DNA of 64,000 nucleotides from Methanoculleus chikugoensis (GCF_900095385.1 NZ_FMID01000017.1:62001-126000), one strand, 5' to 3'. Counted from the first letter of the stretch, positions 41,327 through 51,427 are shown. Notes: generated from the sequence alone by a model not told the origin. Numbers and translations are program-made.

Positions 41327-42046
41327 ATGAGTAACATTGTCAACCTCCTCACCGCCGGCGTCTTCGGCGGCACCACCCTTCTGGCGTTGAAGAGCGGGGT
41401 CGGGTGCGGGCTTGCGGGACTGCAGACGCGCGAGACGCTCTTTCTTGCATCCGCGTACGCGATCGCGGCGCTCATCATAGGAGCAATCGCGGGTAGCATC
41501 CCGGTGAACGCAACAGAGCAGATCGTCGGCCTCGGCCTTGCTATGCACCTCATCATCGGGCTCGCGCTCGTCTATTCCGGGATCAAGACAAAGAAAAGAT
41601 GGCTATCCGATCGGAAGGACATATCACGCCGGACGTTTCTCCTGATGTCGCTTCCCTGTCCGGCATGCCTTGCAGCAACATTTCTTTCGTGTCTCTTCTT
41701 CACCGAAACCACCGGGATGAGCGGCATTGTGGCAGGCGCCGTTGCCGGCGGGGTATTTTTTGCAGGAGTTGCTGGAGGAGGAGTGAGCACGAGCTGGATC
41801 ACAACAAAGACCAGCACAAAAAATCCGTCCACCCTGGGTAACGTCATGCTGTTCCTTGGCCTCTTCTACCTGCTCTGCCTCCTCCTCGTCCCGGCTTACC
41901 TGCAGGCGCAGGACGCACCGGCATTCAACGTCACAACGGACCCGAACGGCATGCTCCTTGCGCTTGCCCTGATGGGAATCCTGATCCTGCTCGGGGCGCT
42001 CGCCGACAGGGTCCGGCATGCAGTAACGCACCCGGGAGGGAGATGA
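41327..42046 (+). CDS. DUF2162 family membrane protein (predicted transporter)
   Basis: The 239-residue protein has about six to seven transmembrane helices. Notable phrases are KSGVGCGLAGL, MSLPCPACLAATFLSCLFF with three cysteines, and GVFFAGVAGGGVSTSW. It resembles LysE/cytochrome-biogenesis-like small transporters and fits the methanogen DUF2162 family, whose substrate is unknown. It is first in a cluster with an ExbB-like channel, DUF2149 and a CobN-like chelatase, which suggests metal or corrinoid transport. Its stop overlaps the next ATG. Confidence 0.8.
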   Translation: MSNIVNLLTAGVFGGTTLLALKSGVGCGLAGLQTRETLFLASAYAIAALIIGAIAGSIPVNATEQIVGLGLAMHLIIGLALVYSGIKTKKRWLSDRKDISRRTFLLMSLPCPACLAATFLSCLFFTETTGMSGIVAGAVAGGVFFAGVAGGGVSTSWITTKTSTKNPSTLGNVMLFLGLFYLLCLLLVPAYLQAQDAPAFNVTTDPNGMLLALALMGILILLGALADRVRHAVTHPGGR

Positions 42047-42663
42047 TGGACTTTTCTGCACTGATTATGGAGACCATGTTCACCGTCTCCGGGGCGCTGC
42101 TCTATCCCGTGGTCATCCTGCTCCTTATCTTCGTTGTCTGGGCGCTGGCGGCCATCGGCCAGTTCATATCCGAGTACTCGGGAAGAACGCGCGACCCCCG
42201 GCGACTCAGAAACGGGTGTCTGCAGACGCGGGCGCTTATCGAGGCGCGATCCTGCAGTGAGGCTGCAGAGACACTGGCGGCGGCGGGATCAAATCCGCTC
42301 CTCGAATCGTTCATCGGCGACCTTACAGCGTTCCTCGGTGACGATCGGTTCTTGATCGAATCGGAGAAACTCCTCCAGGACTACGAACTACGTATCGCCG
42401 CTGAGCTGGAACGACTCAAGATCCTGGTGCGGACGGCCCCCATGCTCGGGCTCATGGGAACGCTGATACCCCTCGGCCCCGCACTGATGGGTCTTTCGGC
42501 AGGAAACGTCGAGACACTGGCATCAAATCTGGTCGTCGCGTTCAGCACAACAGTGCTCGGGTTGTTTGCCGGGGGCATCGCCTACGCCATCATGCTGACA
42601 AAACGCCGGTGGTATCTGCAGGACCTAAGCGACATGGAATACGTGGCGAGGATGGTCGCATGA
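42043..42663 (+). CDS. MotA/TolQ/ExbB-type proton channel protein
   Basis: The 206-residue protein has helix 1 at about 17-40, a long cytoplasmic segment, then TAPMLGLMGTLIPLGPALMG and LVVAFSTTVLGLFAGGIAYAIML. This is the ExbB/TolQ signature of a stator that uses the ion gradient to drive a partner. Archaea have no outer membrane, so the partner is probably the large surface protein encoded downstream. The ATGATG start overlaps the DUF2162 stop, and the DUF2149 start overlaps its stop. Confidence 0.88.
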   Translation: MMDFSALIMETMFTVSGALLYPVVILLLIFVVWALAAIGQFISEYSGRTRDPRRLRNGCLQTRALIEARSCSEAAETLAAAGSNPLLESFIGDLTAFLGDDRFLIESEKLLQDYELRIAAELERLKILVRTAPMLGLMGTLIPLGPALMGLSAGNVETLASNLVVAFSTTVLGLFAGGIAYAIMLTKRRWYLQDLSDMEYVARMVA

Positions 42664-43001
42664 GAAGACGCCGCATCATCCTTGACGACGATGACGAAGA
42701 CCCTCTCTCCGGCGTCGCCAACCTCTTTGACGTCGCCATGGTCTTTGCCGTCGCTCTCCTGGTCATGCTCGTCGTCTCCTACAACGTCCCCGAGCTCCTT
42801 GATGACGAATCTGATCTCACGGTGGTGAAAAACCCGGGACAGCCGAACATGCAGATCATCATCAAGGAGGGCAAGACGCTCAAAGTGCTGAACATGACCG
42901 AGGAACTTGCCGGCGGCCAGGGCAGCCGCATGGGCACGGCGTACCGCCTTGAGAGCGGCGAGATTATCTACGTTCCCGACGATGGGGACGAGGATAACTA
43001 A
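42660..43001 (+). CDS. DUF2149 protein, ExbD-like partner
   Basis: The 113-residue protein from ATG 42660 has a basic-acidic cytoplasmic start (MRRRRIILDDDDEDP), one helix at about 26-44 (VAMVFAVALLVMLVVSYNV) and an extracellular beta-rich domain. This is the ExbD/TolR topology, and DUF2149 genes sit beside MotA/TolQ/ExbB genes in methanogens. An Asp at residue 23 lies just before the helix, near where ExbD has its functional Asp. It overlaps the channel gene by 4 bp. Confidence 0.8.
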   Translation: MRRRRIILDDDDEDPLSGVANLFDVAMVFAVALLVMLVVSYNVPELLDDESDLTVVKNPGQPNMQIIIKEGKTLKVLNMTEELAGGQGSRMGTAYRLESGEIIYVPDDGDEDN

Positions 43002-43058
43002 CTCTTTTGTCCAAAAACCGGCCTCTTCCGCCGCCCCGATACGTAACGTATATTAACA

Positions 43059-43074
43059 ATCAAGCTTACTTGAT
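43059..43074. promoter_or_regulatory. Dyad upstream of the CobN-like gene
   Basis: ATCAAG and CTTGAT are exact inverted arms around CTTA in the 142-bp gap before the CobN-like gene. The gap is AT-rich and carries TATA-like CTAAATAAAAG near 43079, so this gene may have its own regulated promoter besides read-through from the cluster. Confidence 0.4.
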
Positions 43075-43143
43075 CTACCTAAATAAAAGTTTAGTAAACG
43101 CCCGGCAGTAGAGAGTGCCGCCGGGAGGAAAAGAGGCCGGATT

Positions 43144-46100
43144 ATGAGAGTTAAACGAAAAAGTCATTTATACAGTCTGTGTGCACTGATCACGATCGCC
43201 CTCCTCCTGATCGTACCCGTGGCGGGTGAAGACGCCGCGGACCCGGAGGAGAGCGGGTCGGCCCTGAACGTAACGGGCGGGATTGACACCCCGGACCCGG
43301 TTGAGACCACACCTGCGCCGCAGGCAACAGGGACGGAAGAGGAGAAAGAAGGACCACAACTGGAACCCTCCGACGCCGGAAACGCCACGCAGACCCCGGT
43401 CCCGACAACAACCGCCGGCAACACATTCCCACTAGAAGAAGACACCATAACCTGCTCCGGTGAAGAGAATGCGACCGGGGAGATGCGAGGAGGTGTCGCG
43501 GAGAACAGGTTCGCAATCGTCACGAACGACAGCCAGAGGCGGACTGCGCTCGCCGGCGTAACCGGGAGCGTCCCGTTAAACGTCTCCCTCTTCTCCGGAG
43601 AAGAGGCACTGCTGCACGACTTCTCCGAAGACCTCTTCATCTTCGCTGCTTCCACCGGCAACGATACCGTTGCGCACATCAACAGCACGCTGAACCCGAA
43701 CGCCACGGTGATCACCTGCCATCTCCCCGAAGGCGTGGCCTTCGGCACCCCTGCGGATGGAGTTCTTCTGCAATACTGGCTCTACGGCGGCGAAGCAAAC
43801 CTCGAACAACTCCTCCTGGCCCTGGACAATCAGTTCTACGGGGCCGGCCACGATCTCGCAGACCCCGTTCCGCCGCCCGGCAGACCGAGAATCGCGTGCG
43901 TCTTCTCCCGCCCATCCGAGGTTACGGGCATGGTGTCAATCTCCAGAGATCCCACAATTCAGTCCGTAATGGATATTTCTGCGTATCTGGGTATGTCAAA
44001 CGAGGATCTCTCCTTCAGTCTCGATGGAAACGACGTCATCCTCCTCTCAAACCTGGATGCACCAGTCGTCGAGGCCATCAAAGGTACCATAAAGGACGCA
44101 CGGGATAACGGGTGCGTCGTCATCTCCTGCGGGCCGCTCGTGCAGAGTTACAACCTGCATACCATCGATCCGTCCGATCCGAACGTGACAACGATCGTCG
44201 AGTACCTGGAGTATCCCTCGGACGTAAACTTCAACAACCTTGCACGATATACCGGTGTCACTTACTGTAATATTACATTAGACGTGGCCCCTCCCCAAAA
44301 ACGGCCCGTGTACGGCATCTACCACCCTGATGCACCCCGGATCTTTGCCACGTCGGTGGAGTATCTGGACTGGTACGCCGCCTCCGGCGGATACGACGCG
44401 GCACGCCCGACCATCGGCATCATCACCGGCGACTATAAGTATATGAGCAGGGATGGTCCGATGATCGATGCCCTGATCCGGTCATTTGAGGGTGAGGGCG
44501 TCAACGTTATCGCGACTACCTACCACTACAACGACCCGGTTCGGATCGGATATTTCCTCGATAACGAAGAGGTACTCATCGACGCGGCCGTGCTCATCTC
44601 AAAGGCCTCCCGGCTTGACTACTCCGACCCTGAACGGGGGATCGAGAATCTTAAGCGCCTCAACGTCCCGGTGCTTAACGCTGTCAGGCTCTTTTACGAT
44701 GTCAACGAAACGGCCTGGAGAGAGAGCCCTCACGGTGTCGGACCGGAGCAGGCATACCAGTTGCTTATGGCCGAACTCGACGGCACCATCGAACCCATCG
44801 TCGTCGCGGGCAAGGATCCTGACATCACCGGCGATATCTACATGCCGTTCGACGACCAGGTTGCATGGCTGACGAAGCGCACTCTCGGGTGGGCGAACCT
44901 GCACCGTACCGGCAACGCAGAGAAGAAGATTGTCATACCCTATTACGGTGAAGAAGCCGGGAAAGCCATGGTCGGTGCGGATGTCGACTACTACCTTGAC
45001 GCGCAGGCCAGCCTTGCCAGCCTCCTTCAAGCAATGCGGGACCGGGGATACGATCTCGGCTCTGAACCGCTCCCCGACCGGGATGCACTCGCCGAACTGA
45101 TGGCTACAAAAGGCTACAACGTCGGGACATGGGCACAGGAGGAACTGAACCGCCGCGTCGAGGCCGGTGACGTGATCCTTATCCCGGAAGGCCAGTACCT
45201 CGCATGGTTCAATGAATTACCGGCTACAAAGCGTCAGGAGATGATCGACATCTGGGGCGAACCCCCGGGCGAGATCATGGTCTATGAAAACGGCGGGACG
45301 CGTTCGCTCGTTATACCGACAATCCGGTTTGGTAATGTTCTTCTGGCGCCTCATCCCATGTGGGGCTGGGACCAGAATACAGATGTGACATACCACGACG
45401 GATCGGTTCCCCCGACGCACCAGTATCTGGCCTTCTACTATTACATGGATCGAGTATACGAGGCCGATGCGATCTTCTCGATCTTCAGCAACATCTGCAT
45501 GATGCCCGGGAAAGAATCGGGGCTCGCAGCCGATGATTGGGGCGCCCTGCTGATGGGCGACATGCCGCACATCCACGTGCTCCCGATGGATGCGGAAGGG
45601 ATCTTCGATCGGCGCCGTGCAAACATGGCGATTGTCGACTTCCTGACCCCAACCATCGTTCCGTCGGGCCTTTACGGCCCGCTCAGCAACCTTGACGATA
45701 CTGTCGCGAACTACCGGACGGTCGTTGACGAGGCGGTAAAAGCCGAGTACAGGTCCGATATAATCGCCACCGTCAGGGACCTTGGCCTCGCCACAGATCT
45801 CGGGGCCGATCTCCAGACACTGGAGAACAACGATGCCGCATTTGACGCCTTTGTTGATGACCTGGGCGAATACTTAACAGAACTAAAGACCACGTTTATG
45901 CCTTACGGCTCTCACACGCTCAGCGAAGTCCCTGCCGGCGATCAGCTCGTCACCATGATAGACGGGATGCTGGGGAGATCGTTCGCCGATCATGTCGCTG
46001 CAGCCGGCAACGACGATGAGACACGCCTGGAACTCCTCACCGAAGTGATCCTCAACGGTGTATCACCGGCAGATGCGCAGGTGATGCACCTTGGCGCCGC

Positions 46101-47859
46101 CCATGCGGATATCACAGGGGATCTTAATCTTGCGCTGGACTACAAGAACCGGATCGCAGGCTGCAACATCGAGATACCGCGCATCCTGGATGCCCTCGAG
46201 GCGAAGTATATTCCCCCGGGTCCGAATGGCGACCCGTTGAGAAACCCCGACGCGCTCCCGACCGGCAGGAACCTCCACACCTTCGATGATCGGATCATTC
46301 CCACAAAAGCCGCCTGGACGGTCGGAAAGAGGCTTGGTGATGACCTGTTTTCGGCGCACATTGCATCGCACGGAACGTATCCCGACAAGGTCGCGTTCCT
46401 GCTCTGGTCGGTTGAGACGTCACGCCACCAGGGAACCATGGAGGCCGAAATACTCTATCTTCTCGGCGTGGAGCCAGTTTGGAACAAATACGGTCGCGTG
46501 GATGATGTGAAACTGATCCCGTCCACAGAGCTCGGCCGCCCCCGTATCGATGTACTTGTCGTCACGTCAGGCACATACCGGGATATGTATGCCGGTAAAT
46601 TACTCCTGATCGATAAAGCGGTGCGACTTGCCGCCGCTGCCGACGACGGCGCCACACCGAACTATGTCCGTGAACATACCGCGGCGATCTACCAGGACCT
46701 CATCAATCGAGGATACGACGCGGAGACCGCAAGGGAACTCGCAGCCTCCCGCATCTTCTGCCCGCCGCCGGGATCGTATACCCCGGGGATACAGACTGCC
46801 ATCGGGGCCACCGACACCTGGAGCAGCACCGAAGGACTCGCCGATCTTTACATCAACCGGATGGGCTACGTCTACGGGAGTACGATCTGGGGAGAGCAAT
46901 ATGCCGACGTCTTCCGTGCAAACCTGGGTGATGTGGATTCCGCAGTATTTTCCAGGACATCCAACCTTTACGGAACACTGGAGCACCCGATGGTTGCGGC
47001 CTACTTCGGAGGGCTGAACATGGCGGTAAAGAGCGTATCCGGAACCTCCCCTGATATGTACATCAATAACCAGCGGGACGCACAGAACCAGAAATTGGAG
47101 ACACTCCAGCGTTTCGTCAGCCGCGATCTCCGTTCTCGATACCTGAATCCCGAATGGATAAAGGGCATGATGGAACAGGGCTTCGACGGAGCCCGCTATA
47201 TGGAGGCTTTCGTAGAGAATATGTGGATCTGGGATGTCACCATGCCGGACCTGATCACGGAGGAGATGTGGGACAGCGTCTACGAGACATACGCCGAGGA
47301 TCAGTATGACCTCGGCATGAAAGAGTTCCTCGATGCGCGCAATCCCTACGCATATCAGTCGATTGCCGCAAGGATGCTGGATGCCGCCAGAAAAGGATAC
47401 TGGAACCCCGATGCCGACGTCCTGCAGCACCTCGCAGAGGAGTTCCAGCAGTCGGTCGAGTTCCACGGGGTGACGTGCTGCCACCACACCTGCGGCAACC
47501 TCCAGCTGGAGGCCTACATCCAGAGCCAGATCCCCGCACCTCAGGCGCCCGATTCCGACAGCAGCGGTAAGCGTCCATCCTCCCGCTCCTCCTCTTCGGC
47601 GCTCCCCACGTTCACACCGATTCCTTCCGGCACGGGAGATCAGGTCACCAACACGACGGATGCATCGGGGATCGGGAAGACCGTCGATCAAATGGCCGGC
47701 GATATGGCGAAGGCCGCACAGGAGGTGAGCGGCCATGTGATGCGGGAGGTACAGGATGCGATGGACAATCCGACCACCAGCACGCCCCTGATTCCCGTCA
47801 TGCTGGTTATCCTGGTCGTCGGCGCAATAGCCGCCGGGTTCTGGCTGAAGCGACGGTGA
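43144..47859 (+). CDS. Surface-anchored CobN-like chelatase large subunit
   Basis: This 1571-residue protein has a signal peptide (about 1-28), a Thr/Pro/Glu-rich linker to about 110, a CobN/BchH-like body (about 240-1460) and a low-complexity Ser/Pro/Thr linker. One C-terminal helix (about 1549-1568) with a KRR end anchors it. In the body FGNVLLAPHPMWGWDQ and, at 1445-1452, CCHHTCGN are CobN-family features. Cytoplasmic CobN inserts cobalt into hydrogenobyrinate diamide with CobST; here the body should lie outside, and no CobS or CobT is present. The ExbB-ExbD-like pair just upstream could replace the ATPase as energy source. Function in metal or tetrapyrrole capture is inference. Confidence 0.85.
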   Translation: MRVKRKSHLYSLCALITIALLLIVPVAGEDAADPEESGSALNVTGGIDTPDPVETTPAPQATGTEEEKEGPQLEPSDAGNATQTPVPTTTAGNTFPLEEDTITCSGEENATGEMRGGVAENRFAIVTNDSQRRTALAGVTGSVPLNVSLFSGEEALLHDFSEDLFIFAASTGNDTVAHINSTLNPNATVITCHLPEGVAFGTPADGVLLQYWLYGGEANLEQLLLALDNQFYGAGHDLADPVPPPGRPRIACVFSRPSEVTGMVSISRDPTIQSVMDISAYLGMSNEDLSFSLDGNDVILLSNLDAPVVEAIKGTIKDARDNGCVVISCGPLVQSYNLHTIDPSDPNVTTIVEYLEYPSDVNFNNLARYTGVTYCNITLDVAPPQKRPVYGIYHPDAPRIFATSVEYLDWYAASGGYDAARPTIGIITGDYKYMSRDGPMIDALIRSFEGEGVNVIATTYHYNDPVRIGYFLDNEEVLIDAAVLISKASRLDYSDPERGIENLKRLNVPVLNAVRLFYDVNETAWRESPHGVGPEQAYQLLMAELDGTIEPIVVAGKDPDITGDIYMPFDDQVAWLTKRTLGWANLHRTGNAEKKIVIPYYGEEAGKAMVGADVDYYLDAQASLASLLQAMRDRGYDLGSEPLPDRDALAELMATKGYNVGTWAQEELNRRVEAGDVILIPEGQYLAWFNELPATKRQEMIDIWGEPPGEIMVYENGGTRSLVIPTIRFGNVLLAPHPMWGWDQNTDVTYHDGSVPPTHQYLAFYYYMDRVYEADAIFSIFSNICMMPGKESGLAADDWGALLMGDMPHIHVLPMDAEGIFDRRRANMAIVDFLTPTIVPSGLYGPLSNLDDTVANYRTVVDEAVKAEYRSDIIATVRDLGLATDLGADLQTLENNDAAFDAFVDDLGEYLTELKTTFMPYGSHTLSEVPAGDQLVTMIDGMLGRSFADHVAAAGNDDETRLELLTEVILNGVSPADAQVMHLGAAHADITGDLNLALDYKNRIAGCNIEIPRILDALEAKYIPPGPNGDPLRNPDALPTGRNLHTFDDRIIPTKAAWTVGKRLGDDLFSAHIASHGTYPDKVAFLLWSVETSRHQGTMEAEILYLLGVEPVWNKYGRVDDVKLIPSTELGRPRIDVLVVTSGTYRDMYAGKLLLIDKAVRLAAAADDGATPNYVREHTAAIYQDLINRGYDAETARELAASRIFCPPPGSYTPGIQTAIGATDTWSSTEGLADLYINRMGYVYGSTIWGEQYADVFRANLGDVDSAVFSRTSNLYGTLEHPMVAAYFGGLNMAVKSVSGTSPDMYINNQRDAQNQKLETLQRFVSRDLRSRYLNPEWIKGMMEQGFDGARYMEAFVENMWIWDVTMPDLITEEMWDSVYETYAEDQYDLGMKEFLDARNPYAYQSIAARMLDAARKGYWNPDADVLQHLAEEFQQSVEFHGVTCCHHTCGNLQLEAYIQSQIPAPQAPDSDSSGKRPSSRSSSSALPTFTPIPSGTGDQVTNTTDASGIGKTVDQMAGDMAKAAQEVSGHVMREVQDAMDNPTTSTPLIPVMLVILVVGAIAAGFWLKRR

Positions 47860-48147
47860 AGAACTCCTCCTTTTTTGAAACCTGCGGATTGGGAGCAGGC
47901 CGGAGACCGGCATCCGTCCCTTCACGCCCTTCATACAAGACCCCGCCTTCCACCCCCGGACCGATCTCTGTTGTTCCGGCGACCGCAAAGTTTATCACAT
48001 ATTATACATTATTAATCGTGTAGAATTTGGGCGGCCGCGCGGTGAAGAGATCTGCGACGGTCACGCCCCCGCGGGGACCGGCACCGGCTGCCGGCGACCG
48101 GTATGCACAGGTAGCACGATTGCGGGCCGAACAGAGAAGCCCGGAGG
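47860..48147. other. Intergenic: terminator-like T-run and AT-rich acs promoter
   Basis: CCTTTTTTG just after the CobN-like stop is a likely terminator. An AT-rich stretch at about 47985-48016 (ATATTATACATTATTAAT) is the likely promoter of the acetyl-CoA synthetase gene, leaving a leader of about 100 nt. Confidence 0.5.
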
Positions 48148-50061
48148 ATGAATGAAGACGGAATGAGGAGAATGGCTGAGTCGTTCGCCGTAAAACTGGA
48201 GGAGAAACGCTACCTCCCGGACCCCCAGTGCAGAACGAATGCCTGGGTGCCGGACTACTCACAGGCCTACGGCGAGTTCATGCGCGACCCCGAGGGTTTC
48301 TGGGAGAATGTCGCCCGTGAGCTCGTCTGGTTCGAGCCCTGGGACAGGGTCAGGGAGTGGAACTACCCCTACGCGAAGTGGTTCGTCAACGGAAAACTGA
48401 ACATCACCGCGAGCTGCCTGGACCGCCACGTCGCAGCCGGCCGGAAGGAGAAGCCGGCGATCGTCTGGCACGGGGAGAGCGGAGAGAAGCGGATCCTCAC
48501 CTACGAGGCCCTGCAGCGCGAGGTGATGCGGTTTGCAAACGGCCTGAAGTCCCTGGGCGTCGGGAAAGGCGACCGGGTCTGCATCTACATGCCGCTCGTC
48601 CCCGAGCAGATTGTCGCGATGCTCGCCTGCGCCCGGATCGGTGCCGTCCACTCGGTGGTCTTCGGCGGGTTCGGGCCCGATGCGCTCGCGATGCGGATCA
48701 ACGATGCGGGGGCAAAGGTCCTCGTCACCGCGGACGTCGGCTACCGGCGGGGAAAGACCGTCCCGCTCAGGGAGATCGCAAATGAGGCCATCCGCCACAC
48801 GCCGTCCGTCGAGCGGGTCGTCGTCCTCCGGCGGGAGAGCCCGGGCGCCGGCCTCGATCCCGCACGCGAGGTCGACTATGCGGCCCTCACGGGAGAGGCC
48901 GCGCCGGACTGCCCGCCGGAGGTGATGGACTCGGAGGACCCGCTCTTCATCCTGTATACGAGCGGTTCGACCGGCGCACCGAAGGGGATCGTCCACACCT
49001 GCGGCGGTTACATGGTCGGGACCTACTACACCGCCCGCCACGACTTCGACATCAAGGAGACCGACGTCTTCTGGTGCACCGCCGACCCCGGGTGGATCAC
49101 CGGCCACAGCTATATCGTCTACGGCCCGCTCGCGGTCGGGACGACGGTCGTCATCGCCGAAGGGACGCCCGATTACCCGGATCCGGGCGCCTACTGGCGG
49201 CTGGTCCAGGATCTCGGGGTGACGATCTTCTACACCGCGCCGACGGCCATCCGGATGTTCATGCGCTACGGTGACGAGTGGCCGGCGAAGTACGACCTCT
49301 CGACGCTCCGGGTGCTCGGTTCGGTCGGCGAACCGCTCAACCCCGAGGCGTTCGAGTGGTACTACCGCACCATCGGCGGCGAGCGGTGCCCGATCGTGGA
49401 CACCTGGTGGCAGACCGAGACCGGGATGCACATGATCACCACGATGGTCGGCGAACCGATGAAGCCGGGGTTTGCCGGCAAACCCATCCCGGGCGCCGTC
49501 GTGGACGTCGTCGACAGGACGGGGAAACCCGTCCCGCCCGGAACCGGCGGGTTCCTGGTGATCCGCGAGCCCTGGCCGGCCATGCTCCGGACGGTTCACG
49601 GCAACGACGAGCGCTACTGCGCCTACTGGAAGACCATCCCCGGGTGCTACACCACAGGCGACCTCGCGGTGAAGGACGAGGACGGCTACATCATGGTCCT
49701 CGGCCGGGCAGACGACCTGATCGTCGTCGCCGGGCACAACATCGGGACGGCCGAGGTCGAGAGCGCGCTCGTCTCCCACGACGCGGTGGCGGAGGCGGCG
49801 GTCATCGGGAAACCCGATCCCTTGAAAGGGAACGTCATCAAGGCGTTCGTCACCCTCCGCGTGGGGGTGAGCCCCGGCGACGGCCTCACCGACGACCTCG
49901 CCCGGCACGTCCGAAAGAGCCTCGGGCCCGTCGCGGTTCCGGCCGAGATCGAGTTCATGGACAGGCTCCCGAAGACCCGGAGCGGCAAGATCATGCGCCG
50001 GGTCCTGAAAGCCCGCGAGCTCGGGATGGACCCGGGCGACATCTCAACGCTCGAGGAGTAG
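48148..50061 (+). CDS. acs: AMP-forming acetyl-CoA synthetase
   Basis: The 637-residue protein has TSGSTGAPKGIVHT for ATP, WWQTETG, YTTGDLA, GRADDLIVVAGHNIG and the C-terminal PKTRSGKIMRR with the catalytic, acetylatable lysine. It activates acetate to acetyl-CoA. Starts at 48148, 48163 and 48172 are all in frame; GGAGG abuts the first. Hydrogenotrophic methanogens use it for acetate assimilation, which fits the MFS gene 6 bp downstream as a possible uptake carrier. Confidence 0.94.
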   Translation: MNEDGMRRMAESFAVKLEEKRYLPDPQCRTNAWVPDYSQAYGEFMRDPEGFWENVARELVWFEPWDRVREWNYPYAKWFVNGKLNITASCLDRHVAAGRKEKPAIVWHGESGEKRILTYEALQREVMRFANGLKSLGVGKGDRVCIYMPLVPEQIVAMLACARIGAVHSVVFGGFGPDALAMRINDAGAKVLVTADVGYRRGKTVPLREIANEAIRHTPSVERVVVLRRESPGAGLDPAREVDYAALTGEAAPDCPPEVMDSEDPLFILYTSGSTGAPKGIVHTCGGYMVGTYYTARHDFDIKETDVFWCTADPGWITGHSYIVYGPLAVGTTVVIAEGTPDYPDPGAYWRLVQDLGVTIFYTAPTAIRMFMRYGDEWPAKYDLSTLRVLGSVGEPLNPEAFEWYYRTIGGERCPIVDTWWQTETGMHMITTMVGEPMKPGFAGKPIPGAVVDVVDRTGKPVPPGTGGFLVIREPWPAMLRTVHGNDERYCAYWKTIPGCYTTGDLAVKDEDGYIMVLGRADDLIVVAGHNIGTAEVESALVSHDAVAEAAVIGKPDPLKGNVIKAFVTLRVGVSPGDGLTDDLARHVRKSLGPVAVPAEIEFMDRLPKTRSGKIMRRVLKARELGMDPGDISTLEE

Positions 50062-50067
50062 ACGGTC

Positions 50068-51369
50068 ATGACGGACACACCGACGATCTTCGGGCTGCCT
50101 GCGGAGAAGGGGCGATGGGGGCTCGTCGCCCTCGGCCTCGTCGTCAACCTCTGCCTCGGGAGCATCTACTCCTGGAGCGTATTTGTGGCGCCGCTTGCGG
50201 CGCACTTCACCGCGACGCTCGGTCGGGAGGTGACGGCGGCGGAGGTCCTCCTCCCGTTCTCGGTCTTCCTCGCCTTCTTCGCGATAGCGATGCCGCTCAC
50301 CGGGAAGTACATCGAACGCTACGGCCCGCGGAGAGTGACGATCGTCGGCGGGCTCCTCACCGGCCTCGGGTGGATCCTCGCCTCGACGGCGACGTCGGTC
50401 GAGGCTCTCTACGTCGTCTACGGCGTTATCGGCGGGCTCGGGGTCGGGATCGCCTACGGGGCGCCGGTCGCCGTGGCCACCCGGTGGTTCCCGGACCGGC
50501 GGGGGCTCGCGGTCGGGCTTGCCCTGCTCGGATTCGGGTTCTCGGCCTTCGTCACCGCGAACGCCGCCGGAGCCCTGATCGCCGCCTACGGGGTGATGGC
50601 GACGTTCCGGATCTTCGGCGCCGCGCTGATCGCCGTGCTGGTCATCTCGGCCCTGCCGCTCCGGTTCCCGCCGGAGGGCTGGCGGCCGGCGGGATGGTCG
50701 GCGCCCGCACCCGGGGTCGGAACGGCGCCGGTCTGCGAGTGCGACCGGAGAGGGATGCTCCGGACGGGAACGTTCTACGGGCTCTTCGCCTGCTACTTCG
50801 TCGGCTGCCTCGCGGGGCTGATGGCGATCTCGATCGCAAAACCGGTCGGGACCGAACTCGCCGGGGTGGACGCGGGGCTCGCAACGCTCCTCGTCGGGTT
50901 CTTCGCCGTCTTCAACGGGCTGGGCCGGCCGGCGTTCGGCGGGCTTGCCGACCGGATATCGGCGCAGAAGACGGCGATGCTGACCTTCGCGCTGATCGCG
51001 GCGGCATCCGTCCTGATGTGGCTCGCACCGGGGGTTCCCGCCTACATCGTCGCGTTCGCCGTCCTCTGGGGCTGCCTCGGGGGCTGGCTTGCGATCGCGC
51101 CGACGGCGACGGCCTCCTACTTCGGGACGTGCGACTACCCGCGCTGCTACGGGGTCGTCTTCCTCGCCTACGGCGCAGGCGCCATCGCCGGGCCGCAGCT
51201 CGCGGGGTTCATCCGGACGGCGACCGGGACGTATCTCGGGGTCTTCCCGTGGGTCGCGGCCCTCGCCGCCGTGGGGTTCGCCGTCGCCTGGCTCCTGATG
51301 CGGCCGCCGGCCGGCGTTCCGGCGAGAGAGCCCCTGCCGGGATCGGCGGTGGAAGAACAGGGTAATTGA
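50068..51369 (+). CDS. OFA-family MFS transporter
   Basis: The 433-residue protein has twelve predicted helices with the oxalate/formate-antiporter family phrase LGSIYSWSVFVAPLA in helix 1 and GKYIERYGPRRV in loop 2-3. OFA carriers move small carboxylates. The 6-bp spacing to acs suggests acetate or another monocarboxylate as substrate (inference). A central cytoplasmic loop with CECDRRG is unusual but short. Confidence 0.87.
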   Translation: MTDTPTIFGLPAEKGRWGLVALGLVVNLCLGSIYSWSVFVAPLAAHFTATLGREVTAAEVLLPFSVFLAFFAIAMPLTGKYIERYGPRRVTIVGGLLTGLGWILASTATSVEALYVVYGVIGGLGVGIAYGAPVAVATRWFPDRRGLAVGLALLGFGFSAFVTANAAGALIAAYGVMATFRIFGAALIAVLVISALPLRFPPEGWRPAGWSAPAPGVGTAPVCECDRRGMLRTGTFYGLFACYFVGCLAGLMAISIAKPVGTELAGVDAGLATLLVGFFAVFNGLGRPAFGGLADRISAQKTAMLTFALIAAASVLMWLAPGVPAYIVAFAVLWGCLGGWLAIAPTATASYFGTCDYPRCYGVVFLAYGAGAIAGPQLAGFIRTATGTYLGVFPWVAALAAVGFAVAWLLMRPPAGVPAREPLPGSAVEEQGN

Positions 51370-51427
51370 CTTAGAGGAATCGCTCCGCTAAGGATGAGTT
51401 CCTTCAAATTATCCTAAATCATTGACT

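Noticed and set aside
48006-48030. Partial CGTGTAGAA resembling the 48-bp element before acs
   Set aside because: Only nine bases match and the downstream GACAGA and TTTATA parts are missing.
49278-51365. 695-codon plus-strand open frame
   Set aside because: It is a shifted frame across acs and the MFS gene, with Arg/Gly/Pro-rich composition.
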